DNA of 64,000 bases, taken from contig CM067345.1 in NCBI GenBank assembly GCA_034190875.2, positions 23,872,438 through 23,936,437 of the forward strand, written 5' to 3'. Positions 34,893 through 56,461 of this stretch are shown piece by piece. Numbering within the stretch: the stretch's first letter is position 1; every line of letters starts with the position of its first letter. The notes beneath the pieces are model-generated. The model was not told the origin of the DNA and ran no database searches. It saw nothing but the letters and a program-made list of their open reading frames with translations. Made by a program: the position numbers and the translations under genes. This DNA is from Urechis unicinctus. Taxonomy: Eukaryota; Annelida; Polychaeta; Xenopneusta; Urechidae.

Positions 34893-34922
34893 GTCATTTG
34901 GAGACTCGGGCGTTTACTTTGT

Positions 34923-35915
34923 ATGGATCGTCGCATGCAGAAAATATACTATAGTCCTAAGGGCTACTGGAAAGGCATAACAGCTATCAAGAAGCTTGCA
35001 ACAGAAGCAAGGGTTTCTGAGGAAGTTGCCACAGGGTGGCTAACAAAGCAAGCTATATGGCAAATCTACCTGCCAGTGCCAAAACACATTCCCAGGCCAA
35101 AGTTTGATGTCCCTGTCTCTAATGAGCTTCACCAAGCCGATCTCTTATTTCTTCCTCATGACGTTGTGAAGCGCCGGACTTACAAGTATGCCCTAACATT
35201 GGTTGATGTGGCCTCGCGCTACATGGCGGCTGAGCCATTGACTACAAAGTAGGCTAAGGAGGTCGCAGGTGTACTGGAGAGGATATACAAGCGAGGACCG
35301 CTGGGTGGCCCAAACTACTTCAAGTTGACCCCGGACAGGAGTTTATGGGTGCAGCGAATCAGCTGTTAGTAAAACATGGAGTATCAGTCAGGCGTGGCCG
35401 TGTGAATATCCATCGAGATCAGGCTATAGTGGAACGCTTTAACCGAACACTGGCTGAGCAACTCTTTGGTCACCAGTATGCGTAGAGTTAAGGGATACTG
35501 GAAAACGATCTATTGAGTGGGTTTCTCGACTACAGGCTGTTGTCTCTGCGATAAATAATGAGGTGACCCGCTTGACTGGAAAAAAACCTAAAGATGCTAT
35601 AAAGGCAAAACGAGTTGCACAAAAGCCCTCTGCAGTCGTACCAGGGCGCCCGCTGGGGGTTAAAGAGCAAAAGATTCCCTCTGGTGTTGGCGTTCGCTGC
35701 CTCTACCAGCCTGTGAGGCAGAGCAAGACCAGCGCCGGCGGGCCACTGACCCTGTGAAGTCACTCAATGTTTACCGGATTGGAAGCTCTGTCACTAAATC
35801 TGGTGAGCCTGTACTTTACTATTTGTTGGATGGACCCCTCCGTGGCTTTGTAAAGGAGGAGTTGCTTGTGGTGCCGTCCGATACCCAGTTGCCGCCAGAC
35901 GGTATTACCAATTAG
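34923..35915 (+). pseudogene. Retroviral-type (DDE) integrase of the element, inactivated
   Basis: Polinton integrases catalyse insertion of the linear element. The N-terminal part is in frame from 34923 with a helical region (WKGITAIKKLATEARVSEEV) and the first catalytic Asp in LHQADLLFLPHD. A TAG at 35250 and a frame change before 35320 precede the second Asp (GAC at 35327, VDPGQEF) and the catalytic Glu (GAA at 35432, QAIVERFNRTLAEQ). Another TAG lies at 35483. The C-terminal domain continues in other frames, with VTRLTGKKPKDA near 35560 and NVYRIGSSVTKSGEPVLYYL to TAG at 35913. All three catalytic acids survive, but at least two stops and two frame changes kill the reading frame. Confidence 0.75.
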
Positions 35916-35940
35916 ACATTAGTGATCTATAGATATAACA

Positions 35941-36228
35941 ATGGTAGTATATGACAATAAGTGCCCGTGGATATTACTCGGAAAGAAAGTCCCCTGTAAC
36001 AGGCCCTGTACGCAAGAGTTTTGCAACTTACACAGATATGAGATAAAACATGGTGTCGTTAATCGTCTTTGTACGGGTTGTCAAAAGGCTATAAAAAATA
36101 ATAAGGTAGGATTGTGTATGGATTGTGGGTTCAATAAAGTCAACCACAGTCGTCTTCGTCAAAAGAAAAAAATTGCTTCACAAAAGACTGCAGCCGGCGC
36201 CACTGAACGGGGATTCCCCACTGAATAA
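35941..36228 (+). CDS. Small zinc-binding protein of the element
   Basis: Intact 95-residue frame with CNRPCTQEFCNLH and, later, LCTGCQK...LCMDCGFNK, giving several Cys pairs for one or two zinc sites, and a basic tail (RLRQKKKIASQK). Likely nucleic-acid or protein binding. Stands alone between integrase and polymerase remnants. Confidence 0.5.
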   Translation: MVVYDNKCPWILLGKKVPCNRPCTQEFCNLHRYEIKHGVVNRLCTGCQKAIKNNKVGLCMDCGFNKVNHSRLRQKKKIASQKTAAGATERGFPTE

Positions 36229-36357
36229 AAATAGAAATCCTGTGGCGCTGTCAGCAAGGTCAAAGTCCGCTGTATAGTTGTTGTCTTTTGTGTATCAAAA
36301 AAAATCCCTTTTAGACTAATGGAACTGTATAGTAAACATGACTCATAATCAGCACGA

Positions 36358-36718
36358 GAAACCCAAACGATTATGTTTCAATTCATGGTTTTAAGCCTCC
36401 TTATCCACGCTCTAAGGTTGCACTCAAAGCACTCCAAGTGCGTGATAAATATGACCGTACATACAAGAAGATGTTGGCTAGATTCAGGGCTGGGATGGCT
36501 CACACCCCTGTCCCAACCGCCGCCCCACGCAGACCAGTCCCTGCCCCATGCAGACCTGTCCCTGCCCCACGCAGACCTGTCCCCGCAACCCAGTCCCCAG
36601 TCCCCACAGTGCGTCTTGAGTTCAAGAAGGCTAAGTGGGCTGTTAAAAACTATTTGTGTGGATGGGTGATGTCTCACCCCCTTAGCTTGGACCTAATGAT
36701 GTTCTTAAAGGGCATGCG
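36358..36718 (+). pseudogene. PolB N-terminal fragment
   Basis: The frame beginning DYVSIHGFKPPYPRSKVALK has basic helical sequence, then a 21-bp coding repeat (PAPRRPV-type, about 36520-36600) and FKKAKWAVKNYLCGWVMSHP. It ends abruptly at a (TA)n tract. From order and spacing I read it as the start of the element's polymerase gene, separated from the exonuclease part by about 1 kb of foreign sequence. Confidence 0.4.
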
Positions 36719-36808
36719 TCGTATATATATATATGTATATATACATATATGTGTTTATACATATAAATATATATATATATATATATGTGTATATATATAA
36801 ATATATAG

Positions 36809-36905
<97 letters not shown>

Positions 36906-37727
36906 TATAGATATATATATATATATAGATATATACGTATATAAACACACACACTTATAAATATACACATATATATGCTATTTATAGATAGCTGCTCGGC
37001 GCTCGGAAACTTGGCATCGGAAACCGTGTGTATACATATATATATATATGTGCGTGTATGCGTGTTTGTGTATATATACCCGCTTTGATTGCACCGGGAC
37101 ATCCAGTGCACACTGTCGCTGAGACATAAAGACAGTATATACACCGAACGAGAAGAGCTGGTAACGCGCACTATTATAAGATCAATAGCTGCTGCCACTT
37201 AGATGCGTTGACATGACCCCTAAACCAAGTCAATACACGGCGCAAGCGATGAATGCCGCTGATTGATTACGTAAGGTTTGGCCTGTTTTGACATGACCCC
37301 TAAAAGCCAGCCAAGGTAAGCGATGAATGGCTCTGGTCGATTACGTAAGGTTTGGCCTACTTAGACACGAACTGCAGATAGCCTGCTGCTAAGCTGCTGC
37401 AGTAGAAAACATTCACACTAAACGTTTTTTTACTGTTTTCTTTTACTGTGAATGCTTAAAATACTGTTACAATCATTATCACGAGGCCAAGTTTCAATTG
37501 CTGACAAAATTTCATGTCCGTAAATACAGCCGTTTCAGAGATATCAGCGAGGAGAGAACTCGTAGCAAAAATCGCGATAGGTACTCTAAAATACATGTCA
37601 TTATACAAAGTACAAAAGGTGAAAATAAGTATTTTTTTCGCCTATTCCATGCTACGATAATTACTTGTTACAACCATATAATTCATATGTTCGTAACTGC
37701 AGTAGTTAAGGGAAGAACATATTATCC
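36719..37727. repeat. (TA)n tract and unrelated insert interrupting PolB
   Basis: (TA)n-rich DNA at about 36721-36955, more TA/TG tracts to 37075, then non-coding sequence with a dimeric repeat (37210-37284 and 37290-37358, sharing GACATGACCCCTAAA and GATTACGTAAGGTTTGGCCT). It separates the two colinear parts of the polymerase gene, so it is an insertion or replacement within the element. Confidence 0.55.
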
Positions 37728-38413
37728 TTCCAGAACTGGCAGAAACAGCTTGCTGCACCCTACGTCATCTATGCTGACTTTGAAGCGCTCACAGTGAAGC
37801 TTCTGGGTCCTGCGCTTAATCCTGGTAAGAGCAACACGCAGAGAACGCAGGAACACCAAGGATGCGGCTACGGCTATGTGGTTGTTCGTTGTGACGGTAA
37901 GACCGAACCCCCTGTGGTTTACAGAAGAAGCGATGCTGTGGAGAAGTTCTTACAGGCTCTGCAGCAGGAGGAGCAAAAGATCAAAGCAGTTCTGTCCAAG
38001 CCCGTCACTATGCGGATGACTCAGGAGGATAGATGGGCACATAAGGCTGCAACCCACTGTCATGTGTGCAGGAAAAACTGGGCTGTGACTCTGTCCGCGA
38101 TCACTGCCATATAACAGGCTTGTACAGAGGGCCAGCCCATAAGGTGTGTAACCTGATACTTCGGCTGAGTCACAAGACAACACCCAACCCTGTGGTGTTC
38201 CATAACCTGCGGGGCTATGATCCCCATCTCTTGATGCAGGGTATACGCAAAGTGGAGGGGAATATCAACTGTATCCCCAACAACATGGAGAAATATATTT
38301 CCCTGTCGCTTGGACAGTTGCACTTCATTGACAGTGCACAGTTCCTCCTGGCCTCGCTTGATAAGCTGGTGTCTGCTAACAAGCCAGATGCCTTTGCTGT
38401 GACCATCTATTGA
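37728..38413 (+). pseudogene. Protein-primed family B DNA polymerase, exonuclease region only
   Basis: Starts near NWQKQLAAPYVIYADFEALT, whose D-x-E is the Exo I motif. It then has a Cys/His site (CHVCRK, VRDHCHITGLYRGPAHKVCN) typical of Polinton polymerases, Exo II VVFHNLRGYDPHLL, and LGQLHFIDSAQFLLASLDKL, before a TGA at 38411. A frame change lies near 38080. The palm with its DxxSLYPS and DTD motifs is absent: the MITE-A copy begins 70 bases later. Confidence 0.75.
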
Positions 38414-38481
38414 ACAGATGAGGGCTGAGGTATAGAATGAGCACTGATGAACATATGGTGGTGGCCGAGCTGCGGGTAGAT

Positions 38482-39314
38482 TAGCTCCGGTCGTAACGGT
38501 AACATGAATTTATACCGTTACGATACGACGGTTTTCGCGCTTCATTAAAGCACACGTTTTGGTCTTCACGGTTTTGGGTGCTCCATTACGCATCCAAAAA
38601 ATAACATATATCAAGAGCCTGTACAACAAACACTCTTCACGGTCCAAAATAATTATACCAACTCGACGCTATTCTTCAAGAAATGCCATCGATACATCAT
38701 TTCCGAAAAGTCGAGCTACCATGATCGCCATTTTGAAAAAATATTGTGTCGCGTGATTTTACCGCCGCCTCATTTGCATTGCCTTAGCATCCCGGGGGGG
38801 CACTTGGCCCTAACTCGGATAGGGGTGTGCCGCGGGACCTCGAAAACCCGTACCTGTTGTACAAGTTGAGAATGGCAAAAGTATACCCCGTCGTACAAGG
38901 TATTATGCGAATGTATAAACCGTCGTACAAGACGAGAGGCCGAAAAAACATACTCCGGTCGCGCGGCACATGTATACTACCTCTATACACTTAAGTGCCC
39001 CCCCCCCCCCCGGGTTTAGCATTAGTCGTCATTCTGAGCATGCGCGATGTACGTGGTCTTGAACTTGAAAACAAACATGTTGCTGTGTTTCGGACTTTTT
39101 ACCGCTTCCCAAATTAATCGAACTATAAAAAATTACCATGAATGAAATCCCCCGCCGAAAAGGGATAAAATTGTCCGTAAAACATCATTGCATTCTATAA
39201 CTCATCACTTGGGTATGTTTGGTGTTTGGTAGTTGTCTGAATCGATCTCAATTATTTTTCATTGCGTCGTTTTCTGAGAAAGTAAGACGTCTACTCAGAC
39301 GTCTTGTAGGGCTA
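38482..39314 (-). mobile_element. MITE-A copy 3, inverted, inside the Polinton, interrupted by MITE-B
   Basis: On the minus strand it has TAGCCCTACAAGACGTCTGA at 39314 downward, CAACTACCAAACACCAAACA, GGCGGGGGATTTCATTC, and the closing hairpin AACGGTA...TACCGTT followed by ACGACCGGAGCTA at 38482. It is inserted in the polymerase gene. About 225 bases in its middle are the nested MITE-B element. Confidence 0.8.
38791..39015 (+). mobile_element. MITE-B copy 1, nested in MITE-A copy 3
   Basis: 225 bp beginning CCCGGGGGGGCACTT and ending AAGTGCCCCCCC...CCGGGT, a GC-rich terminal inverted repeat. TTAGCAT flanks it on both sides (38784-38790 and 39016-39022), while the uninterrupted MITE-A copy 2 has this sequence once, proving insertion. 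Internally it has repeated CCGTCGTACAAG-type units spaced about 35 bases apart. Confidence 0.85.
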
Positions 39315-39329
39315 CGGGCAGATGTGGAA

Positions 39330-39461
39330 CATATATGAGAGAAGAAGGTGGACCTTGAGATTGAGGTGAGGGATTTGGAATCAAAGTATGAGGACCTTTT
39401 GGAGCGCGTGAGTCGTTTAGAAGAGCTTATTCCTCAGGGTCCTGGTGATCGCCCTCTTTAG
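39330..39461 (+). pseudogene. C-terminal coiled-coil end of a Polinton gene (PolB tail?)
   Basis: Reads KKVDLEIEVRDLESKYEDLL and ERVSRLEELIPQGPGDRPL, TAG at 39459-39461, where the right repeat begins. It is on the same strand as the PolB exonuclease fragment, on the far side of the MITE-A copy, so it is probably the end of the same gene. Confidence 0.45.
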
Positions 39462-39585
39462 TGTGGCCCTGGACCATGGGGGGCTGGAAGGGCTCCTGGT
39501 ATGGAGGGGGGAGGTGCGAGCGGTTCGCTGGCTCATGTTAGTCCAGTTTGGTAGCTGTGCTCGTACCCCCAGTCTCTATACTACT
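39459..39585 (-). repeat. Polinton right terminal inverted repeat
   Basis: Reverse complement of 25840-25966, 125 of 127 identical, ending CTCTATACTACT. Confidence 0.95.
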
Positions 39586-39590
39586 GTCTC

Positions 39591-40446
39591 AATTCGTATT
39601 CTCCTTTGTTGTGTTTCTGTTTTGAAAAGGAATAAGTACATATCTGAAGTCATCGTCTTATTTTCTCGTTATTCTAAGGTGCATTGAAAATATATCATGA
39701 CTAACATAAGCGGTATGTAAATCCACCATCGAAACATTATGTATGTTTCTTGGAATTGTCTGTTACACAGTTGAATAGTTGAGATTATCAAATCTTGAGC
39801 GCATATCATTGCCCTTGTTTTGGCCCTGTCTTATATATTTCTCGTTTTTAACATTATTGTAAATTGAATAACAGCATCATGTTATTTTATTAATCCGTAA
39901 AATACATCAACTCATGGCATAATCTCGTAACCTATGTGTTGACAGGAACGAACTACTGCACCAGCGATGAGAATAACCCACCCCTCTCTTCCTGTCATTG
40001 ATCATTCGGATTCTGAAGATACCCGGCCAAATTAACCTGTCATATGATGCAGTTTAGTCTAGGTCCCCATTCCCTCGAGCCCCAACACCCCGACTGGCTC
40101 AAGGGTCTTGGGACAGATCACCCAGAAAACTGCGCACAACTGCCTTCACATTCTCGGGTTTCCGTCGCGGGCGCTAGGAGGGCCACCGTCGCGCACAGCG
40201 ATTTTGACCGGAACTGGGGGCATGTTTCACTGCCTGTCAATCTGTCAGCGCTTTGTTCGCGCATTACCAGTTGCTGTTTTAAATTCCCTCGTTGTTGCGA
40301 GCATTCTTGTTTCGTGTTTCTCTAGCTGTAAAGGACATCAAAGACGTCACCGAAGATATCAAGCGTCGTCTGGGAAGTATTCTGCAAGTACATCAGTATT
40401 CACCCGATATCTCTTCGAAGTTAGCTTGCGTGACTGTTGCTACACC
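39591..40446. other. No gene seen
   Basis: AT-rich then moderately GC-rich sequence. An upstream ATG-led frame (from 40108) reaches into the SAP fragment below but has no feature of its own; I treat it as untranslated or random. Confidence 0.35.
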
Positions 40447-40881
40447 ATGTCATCACTGTCCCCTTCTAAGTGGAAAGTACCCCAGCTGAAAACCTTCTTC
40501 AAAGATAGGGGAATCCCTTGCTGAGTTATAAGAAAACTGAGCTCGTAGAATTAGTAAGAAATGCCTGCACCACCGTAAATATTGTGGACTTTGTCGGGGA
40601 AGTTGATGGGGAGAATATTTACAATGAATGAAGAACTATTAGCATAGAGGGTCAGCAAGTCAATTTCCCAGATTTTTCATTTGAAAGCGAAAGGGGATAT
40701 CAGCTGTTCCTCAACAGACACATACATCCAGTTAAATATAAATCCCTGAATCATTGTAGGTTTTATCTGAGGGGCAAATGTGTTAGGGAGCAGTCCCAGT
40801 CCGAGCAACCATACAATGTATGGCTTCTCCTCTCCCCATCTGGTACCATAGAGTCTGCTGGATGTGAGTGCATAGGGTAAT
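40447..40881 (+). pseudogene. SAP-domain gene fragment, broken (transposon-related nuclease family?)
   Basis: Starts MSSLSPSKWKVPQLKTFFKD. After a frame change near 40520 it continues KKTELVELVRNA, completing a SAP-type DNA-binding helix pair. An in-frame TGA follows at about 40630. Then come GYQLFLNRHIHPVKYKSLNH and VWLLLSPSGTIESAGCECIG, resembling the region before a SWIM zinc finger in invertebrate genes that combine SAP, SWIM and YqaJ-type nuclease domains. The next GT after CECIG may be an old donor. It lies 860 bp outside the Polinton right end. Confidence 0.5.
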
Positions 40882-42791
40882 TTTTAATCTATATAATTAG
40901 AATATTTAACTTAAGAAAGTTGAATACAGATATCTCACACATCTTATAAATATGTATAAAAACCTATGAAGACTTGCTTGTACAATATTAACTTTGTGTT
41001 ATGTTTTATGTGGTGTTGTGGTTTGGTGTCATCCACAGGTGTTTCTTCGTTTTCTTGCGAACATCGGCCTTGCAGTCAACTACGTCGCAAGTAAACCTGG
41101 GCATGGTTTCTTCCGCGCAGTCTATATAGTCTATAGAACGATGTTCTTAAACAATTTCCCCACAATAACACCGATATCAAACATAAAACAACGAATATTC
41201 AGCACAGCTTAAACCTCTACGTTCCGCGTCGTGTATTGCGTTTGTGTTTTGGAAAAACATGCCCCTACTTCCAGTAAATCAGTATCGCCGTCTGGCGGCC
41301 GCGACGGAAACCCGAGAATGTGACGGCAGGAATTGCAGCCAGGTTTCTGGCCGCTCGAATCAAAACCGCCGTAACAAATTGGTCAATTGGAGCTCGCCTT
41401 GCAAACGCGTTTGGCTAAATCCGGAGAAACGCATATTGTTGCTCCGCCATCTTTGTTACGCTGAAGTGGTGGGAAGCCACGCGAGAACGCGGCTAAAGAG
41501 CATCGAGGGATGTAGACAATGATGCAATAAAAACATTTTGGTTTTTTTTATTCCGTTTTGCATTTTTGCTGTGAATAATAACGCAAAGAGAATGTAGCAT
41601 AGGTAGCATAAAATAGGTCGTGGAATGACAACTTCACCACTTTAACGTAATCATTACGTAGAAACACTACGTAATCACTACCAAACGACTACGTTATTAC
41701 AACGTTATAGTATGTAAATTGTTTGCTGGGATAACTCTATCTTACTTGTAAGTATTGTTAGGCGCTAAACAGATAGAAAGTTACTATGTCTGGTAATTAC
41801 CCTCCTACTTGCATGCATAAAATGACAATAGACGGTTACCCTATTATCTTTTTTAAAAGAACTAGGGGTGCCTCTATACTGTGACAGTGCCGTAAGAGAA
41901 CACACGTGCTGTGATCAAACCTACCATGCAGTGAGACCGGTATACGTGGACCGACTACCTTGGTAAGTGTGGTAGGGGGAGATTGGTTACCAGAAAGGAA
42001 TAATACGGCCACTTGTTAATATCCCAACAACTCACTGTCTGAGATGCTGGTTTTCCTAATTGTCAGCTCTGGTAGAGTGCAATCAAATGACAGCTCATTT
42101 TTCAAGGGAAAAAATAGAATTTGCTGATATAATATCTTTATGATTTCGCAATAACAGCACGACAATACACAGATAAACAAAACCCCACACGTGTGTCCCC
42201 TGCAAATGGTAAATTCTGACCAGGACATGGGCAAGAGTTTCAGGACCCTGTCTTTCACAGATATAACTGACAGCGTCTAAATATAACAGCCAACCTTCAC
42301 AACCAGCTCTAACCGACTTAATGGCAGCTTGTAGACAAAGATATTTTACCAGTTTCGCGGTATCACCGTAGCTGAGCATAGCACAGGTCTTTGGGATATT
42401 AGTATATTCGGTTTATTACTCAATAAGCCCCTATTGATGTATAATTTTCCCACTCCGTTTCATGCGTTATAAATTTGGGGCAATCGAATATGATAATGCC
42501 TTTTTAATTGTGGATCGCATTGTTGGATATAATAACAATCACGTGTTGGAAAACTGCCAACGTTGTCAGACTACTGGTTTCAAAGACTAATTATACACCC
42601 AGGTATTTTGCATGTCGAGATATTGCGATACGCAGCAAAGACTGGGCAAAGGCTGAAACAAATTTGAGATAATATATGAAAAGCACAAAGCAACACGTTC
42701 GATACAACAGCTTGCAGTACAGAAATCGCAAATATATTTCTATCTGCATTTTCGATATGTGTGTGCAAATATGCACGACGTATATTTTACC
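40882..42791. other. No gene seen; includes an ACGTA-rich repeat block
   Basis: About 41640-41712 carries several ACGTA motifs (ATTACGTAGAAACACTACGT) like those at 22.2 and 25.4 kb, close to GTTTGCTGGG. The remainder shows no gene. Confidence 0.4.
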
Positions 42792-42990
42792 TAGGGGGGG
42801 GGGGGCTGTCCAGGTGGGGGTGTGCCGCGGGACTTCGAAAACCCGTACCCTTCGTACAAGGTGGTACATAAAGCATACCCCGTCGCACAAGGTATTTGGC
42901 GATTGATAACCCGCTGTACAAGGTGAAAATGGCAAAAAAGAGTACCCTGTCGTACAAGGTATTATGCAATGTATAACCCGTCGTGAGTCG
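42792..42990 (+). mobile_element. MITE-B copy 2
   Basis: A run of 13 G, then GGTGGGGGTGTGCCGCGGGA and AACCCGTACCC, followed by several CCGTCGYACAAGGT units. Closely parallels 38791-39015 in the same orientation, but its right terminus is not clear. Confidence 0.7.
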
Positions 42991-43623
42991 TAGGCAGGAT
43001 AAAAGTGTCGGAAAAATCTCGAAATCTGATCAGCTGATTACTGATTACATGCAGTAACAGCTTCGCGCGCTTGCACGGTCGAGCGTGTGATTCTCGGCGC
43101 GTCAAACAGGGACATTCATTGCATTTGCACTGTCATCAATCGGTGGGAAATCCCGGGAGAAAAAATCGATATACTGAAAGATCTAGATGTGACCTTGACC
43201 ATTATTTTAAATTGTGGCAAGTAAATGGCTGACACAACTTAAAATATTCCATGTAAATTGCAATATACATTTGCAATTAGATCGTAATGGGTTCCCTCCC
43301 ATCCAAATGGGTCCCTCGTCTTATTTCTGTGCAATGTTTTCCGATCTATGATTTTGACACAATGTTAACTCAATATACATAGCTTCCACTAAATGGTCCT
43401 AGATAGTTATAACGCCGATGGGGGTGTACTGAATACAGTTTTGGGCAGCCTAGTTGGTACTTGGTACCAGACAAGAGTTATCTGTTGCGTTCTCCCTCCC
43501 CGATTTTATTTCCTGGTGCAAATCTATGATTTCTTACCAGGGGCAAATCTGTGATTTTTTTACCTAATGCAGCGATGCCTACACTCGCGCCAAATTACGG
43601 CCAGTGTCAAACTAGTCATGAGA
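42991..43623. other. No gene seen
   Basis: Unassigned spacer between MITE-B copy 2 and MITE-A copy 4. Confidence 0.35.
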
Positions 43624-43802
43624 TAGCACTATAAGACGTCTGAGTAGACGTCTTACTCTTTCTGAAAACTAAGCAAAGAAAAAAATTGAGATCGATCCAG
43701 ACAACTACCAAACACCAAACATACCCAAATGATGGAGTTTTTTTGTACAGGCTCTTGATATATGTTATTTTCTAGATGCGTTATGCAGCACTTTAGCCAT
43801 AT
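43624..43802 (+). mobile_element. MITE-A copy 4, internally deleted
   Basis: Perfect start hairpin AAGACGTC-TGAGTA-GACGTCTT and CAACTACCAAACACCAAACA as in other copies. At GATGGAGTTTT it jumps directly to the distal block TTTGTACAGGCTCTTGATAT and TTATGCAGCACTTTAGCCA, losing several hundred internal bases. The closing hairpin is absent. Confidence 0.75.
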
Positions 43803-44614
43803 TGTGATTGGTAAGGTTAATGTCTTTATTTTAGGTACCAGCCACCCTTGATATATGATTAGTACTTAACAAGAATAAATAATTGAATTACACGCATATA
43901 CACACATAGTTCCCACTCCAAATAAGTATTTTGTTTAGGACTACTACGGTAGTCCATATAAGCTTCACCATGGGGAAATCGCGATTCATGTGTGGTATTA
44001 GAATTGAAAAGCAGCATTGTCAGAAAAGGCTGAGGCGGTAAGAAAGTGAATATAAGTGAAATAATGATTATAAAGATCGGTCAGGGAAAATAGGCTGTGT
44101 ACATACGAGATTTCTTCAACGGACGCATTCGAGGCATTCGTCTGTCCAATTTGAAAGTGGGTCAACCCATCTTGAAATTTCCAGTAAGGTCAGGACAATT
44201 TTAAAATTGGCCGGATTTCAAGTTGGGTCTTAACAGTCCTGGGGCGAATATCTTGGGAGTCAAATAATGCATCATAACGTTCATGACGTTACATCACGGT
44301 CGACAATGGCGTGTGTGCATTGTTATTGTGCGCCTATGGATGGGAGATAAAACTTAATTCACTTAATTACCACCTTGATGAAACTCCACGCAATGGTCTT
44401 GTCCACTATTGTCGTATGATTTCCTGTCCTAAGCTACTACCGAAGAGACAACCTACTGAGATTCGCAAGATCATATTACGATAAATAGCAGGAAATATAA
44501 AAAATTATTGTCCCTTTAATATAATGAGAAAACTCGAATATAGCCACCAGCGGATAAATGCAGTCAACGGCTGAATATGAAGCCAATAAAACGCCCCACA
44601 GGTATCGGAAGATG

Positions 44615-44660
<46 letters not shown>

Positions 44661-45873
44661 CAATTGGTAACTAGGGTAACACTGTGACGTAGGACAAGGT
44701 AGTATGACCAAAATTGACAATCAGTCTGAGCTTAAGTTGAAAATGAAACGAGTAGATTATCTAAAACATTTACGAAACTAGAAATAATCTAGATTCATTA
44801 TCTAAAACATTTGCGAAATTGGAAATAATCCAGATTTATACTATTTTCTTTATTAATTTCCACATTGACTAAGAACATCTGTCATGCTGATTTCACTTTG
44901 AAGCATAGAACCCATGGCTTATTATTTTCTATTCTCAAGGCCGCCCAAATACCAGTTAAGCGGGAGTCAGTTTTTATATACACGTGGAAGTATCTAGGGG
45001 TGTTTTTTTTAAGCCTATATGTGGACAAAGTGGTAGGATTACAGGCGTACTTCATTGAAAATCATCAAAATTCTGCCCGGGTTAAAAAAAGTGCACTAAC
45101 TGATTCCGTACAACTTCCGGGAATGATATCCGTAAAATCGAGTCCAATCGTTGACCACTCTTAGCTGCTTAAGGCGTTTGTCTGTGACTCTTTGGTGTGA
45201 TTAATCACGATTAATACACCAAATCTGGCAAGTGGTCGACACTTAAAGACACCCGAGGCTAATAATACGCGTAATTGGTGCAATACTAGGAGGGGGTAAA
45301 AAACAACAAAAAAGAATCGCGCGGGCTAGGTAAATAAGCCCGTTTGTCACTTGTTTTACAAAAGATAGTTCGAAGGCAGTTTTCATGGCGCCAATAATTT
45401 AGTGTTCCTTGAAACAAGTCAAGAATGGAAACAATAAGAAAAAAACTCAATCGCCTCAATTGGATCATAGACCGGCGAGTGTTCCAGTCGAGCGTGCTGA
45501 AAAATTCAAGTCGTACACTTGTGGTCTGCAAAGGTACTCGGACGCTTTTCTCTTGCAACATGTATCGATGAGCTGTTGGCGAAGTCATTATTATGATTAG
45601 AGATTAACAATAGCACGGTGGTTGTGAAATAACTTAATACAAGGAAAATATTATATAGTCATACAAAATAGCAACATTAAATATGCTTGGAGATAGCGCA
45701 AGGGATTGAGGGAGGGAGATGAAAAAGACAAACGTTCTAAGTGCAGGAGTGAGAAAGGGAAGGGGAGAGAAACGACAGAGGTTGAGAAAGCGAGAGAGAC
45801 AGACAGACAGACAGACAATACCTCTCATATCTGAGCTATAAAATCAGCATCATTTTTATACTTTGATGACAGG
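43803..45873. other. No gene seen; simple repeats
   Basis: Includes (TA)n at about 44617-44659, an imperfect 43-bp tandem pair at 44754-44840 (ATCTAAAACATTTRCGAAA units) and a GACA run near 45805-45820. Confidence 0.5.

Positions 45874-56461
<10,588 letters not shown>

Larger units (their letters stand above)
25840..39585. mobile_element. Polinton/Maverick-like (adintovirus-like) endogenous element, 13.7 kb
   Basis: Bounded by 127-bp terminal inverted repeats starting AGTAGTATAGAGACTGGGGG and matching at 125 of 127 positions. Flanks GTCCC (25835-25839) and GTCTC (39586-39590) may be a 5-bp target duplication with one change. Between them lie a nuclease, glycine-rich protein, fibre-like protein, several virion-type proteins, packaging ATPase, retroviral-type integrase, small zinc protein and protein-primed PolB remnants, the combination that defines Polintons. 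I found no adenain-type protease. Left-end genes face left; the 31.1-39.5 kb block faces right. Most genes are broken and PolB lacks its polymerase domain, so this copy cannot be autonomous. An internal MITE-A insertion (with MITE-B nested in it) is counted in the length. Confidence 0.9.

Noticed and set aside
36378..36677. Minus-strand frame with WGRDRSAWG-type repeats
   Set aside because: Antisense shadow of the proline/arginine repeat in the PolB N-terminal fragment.
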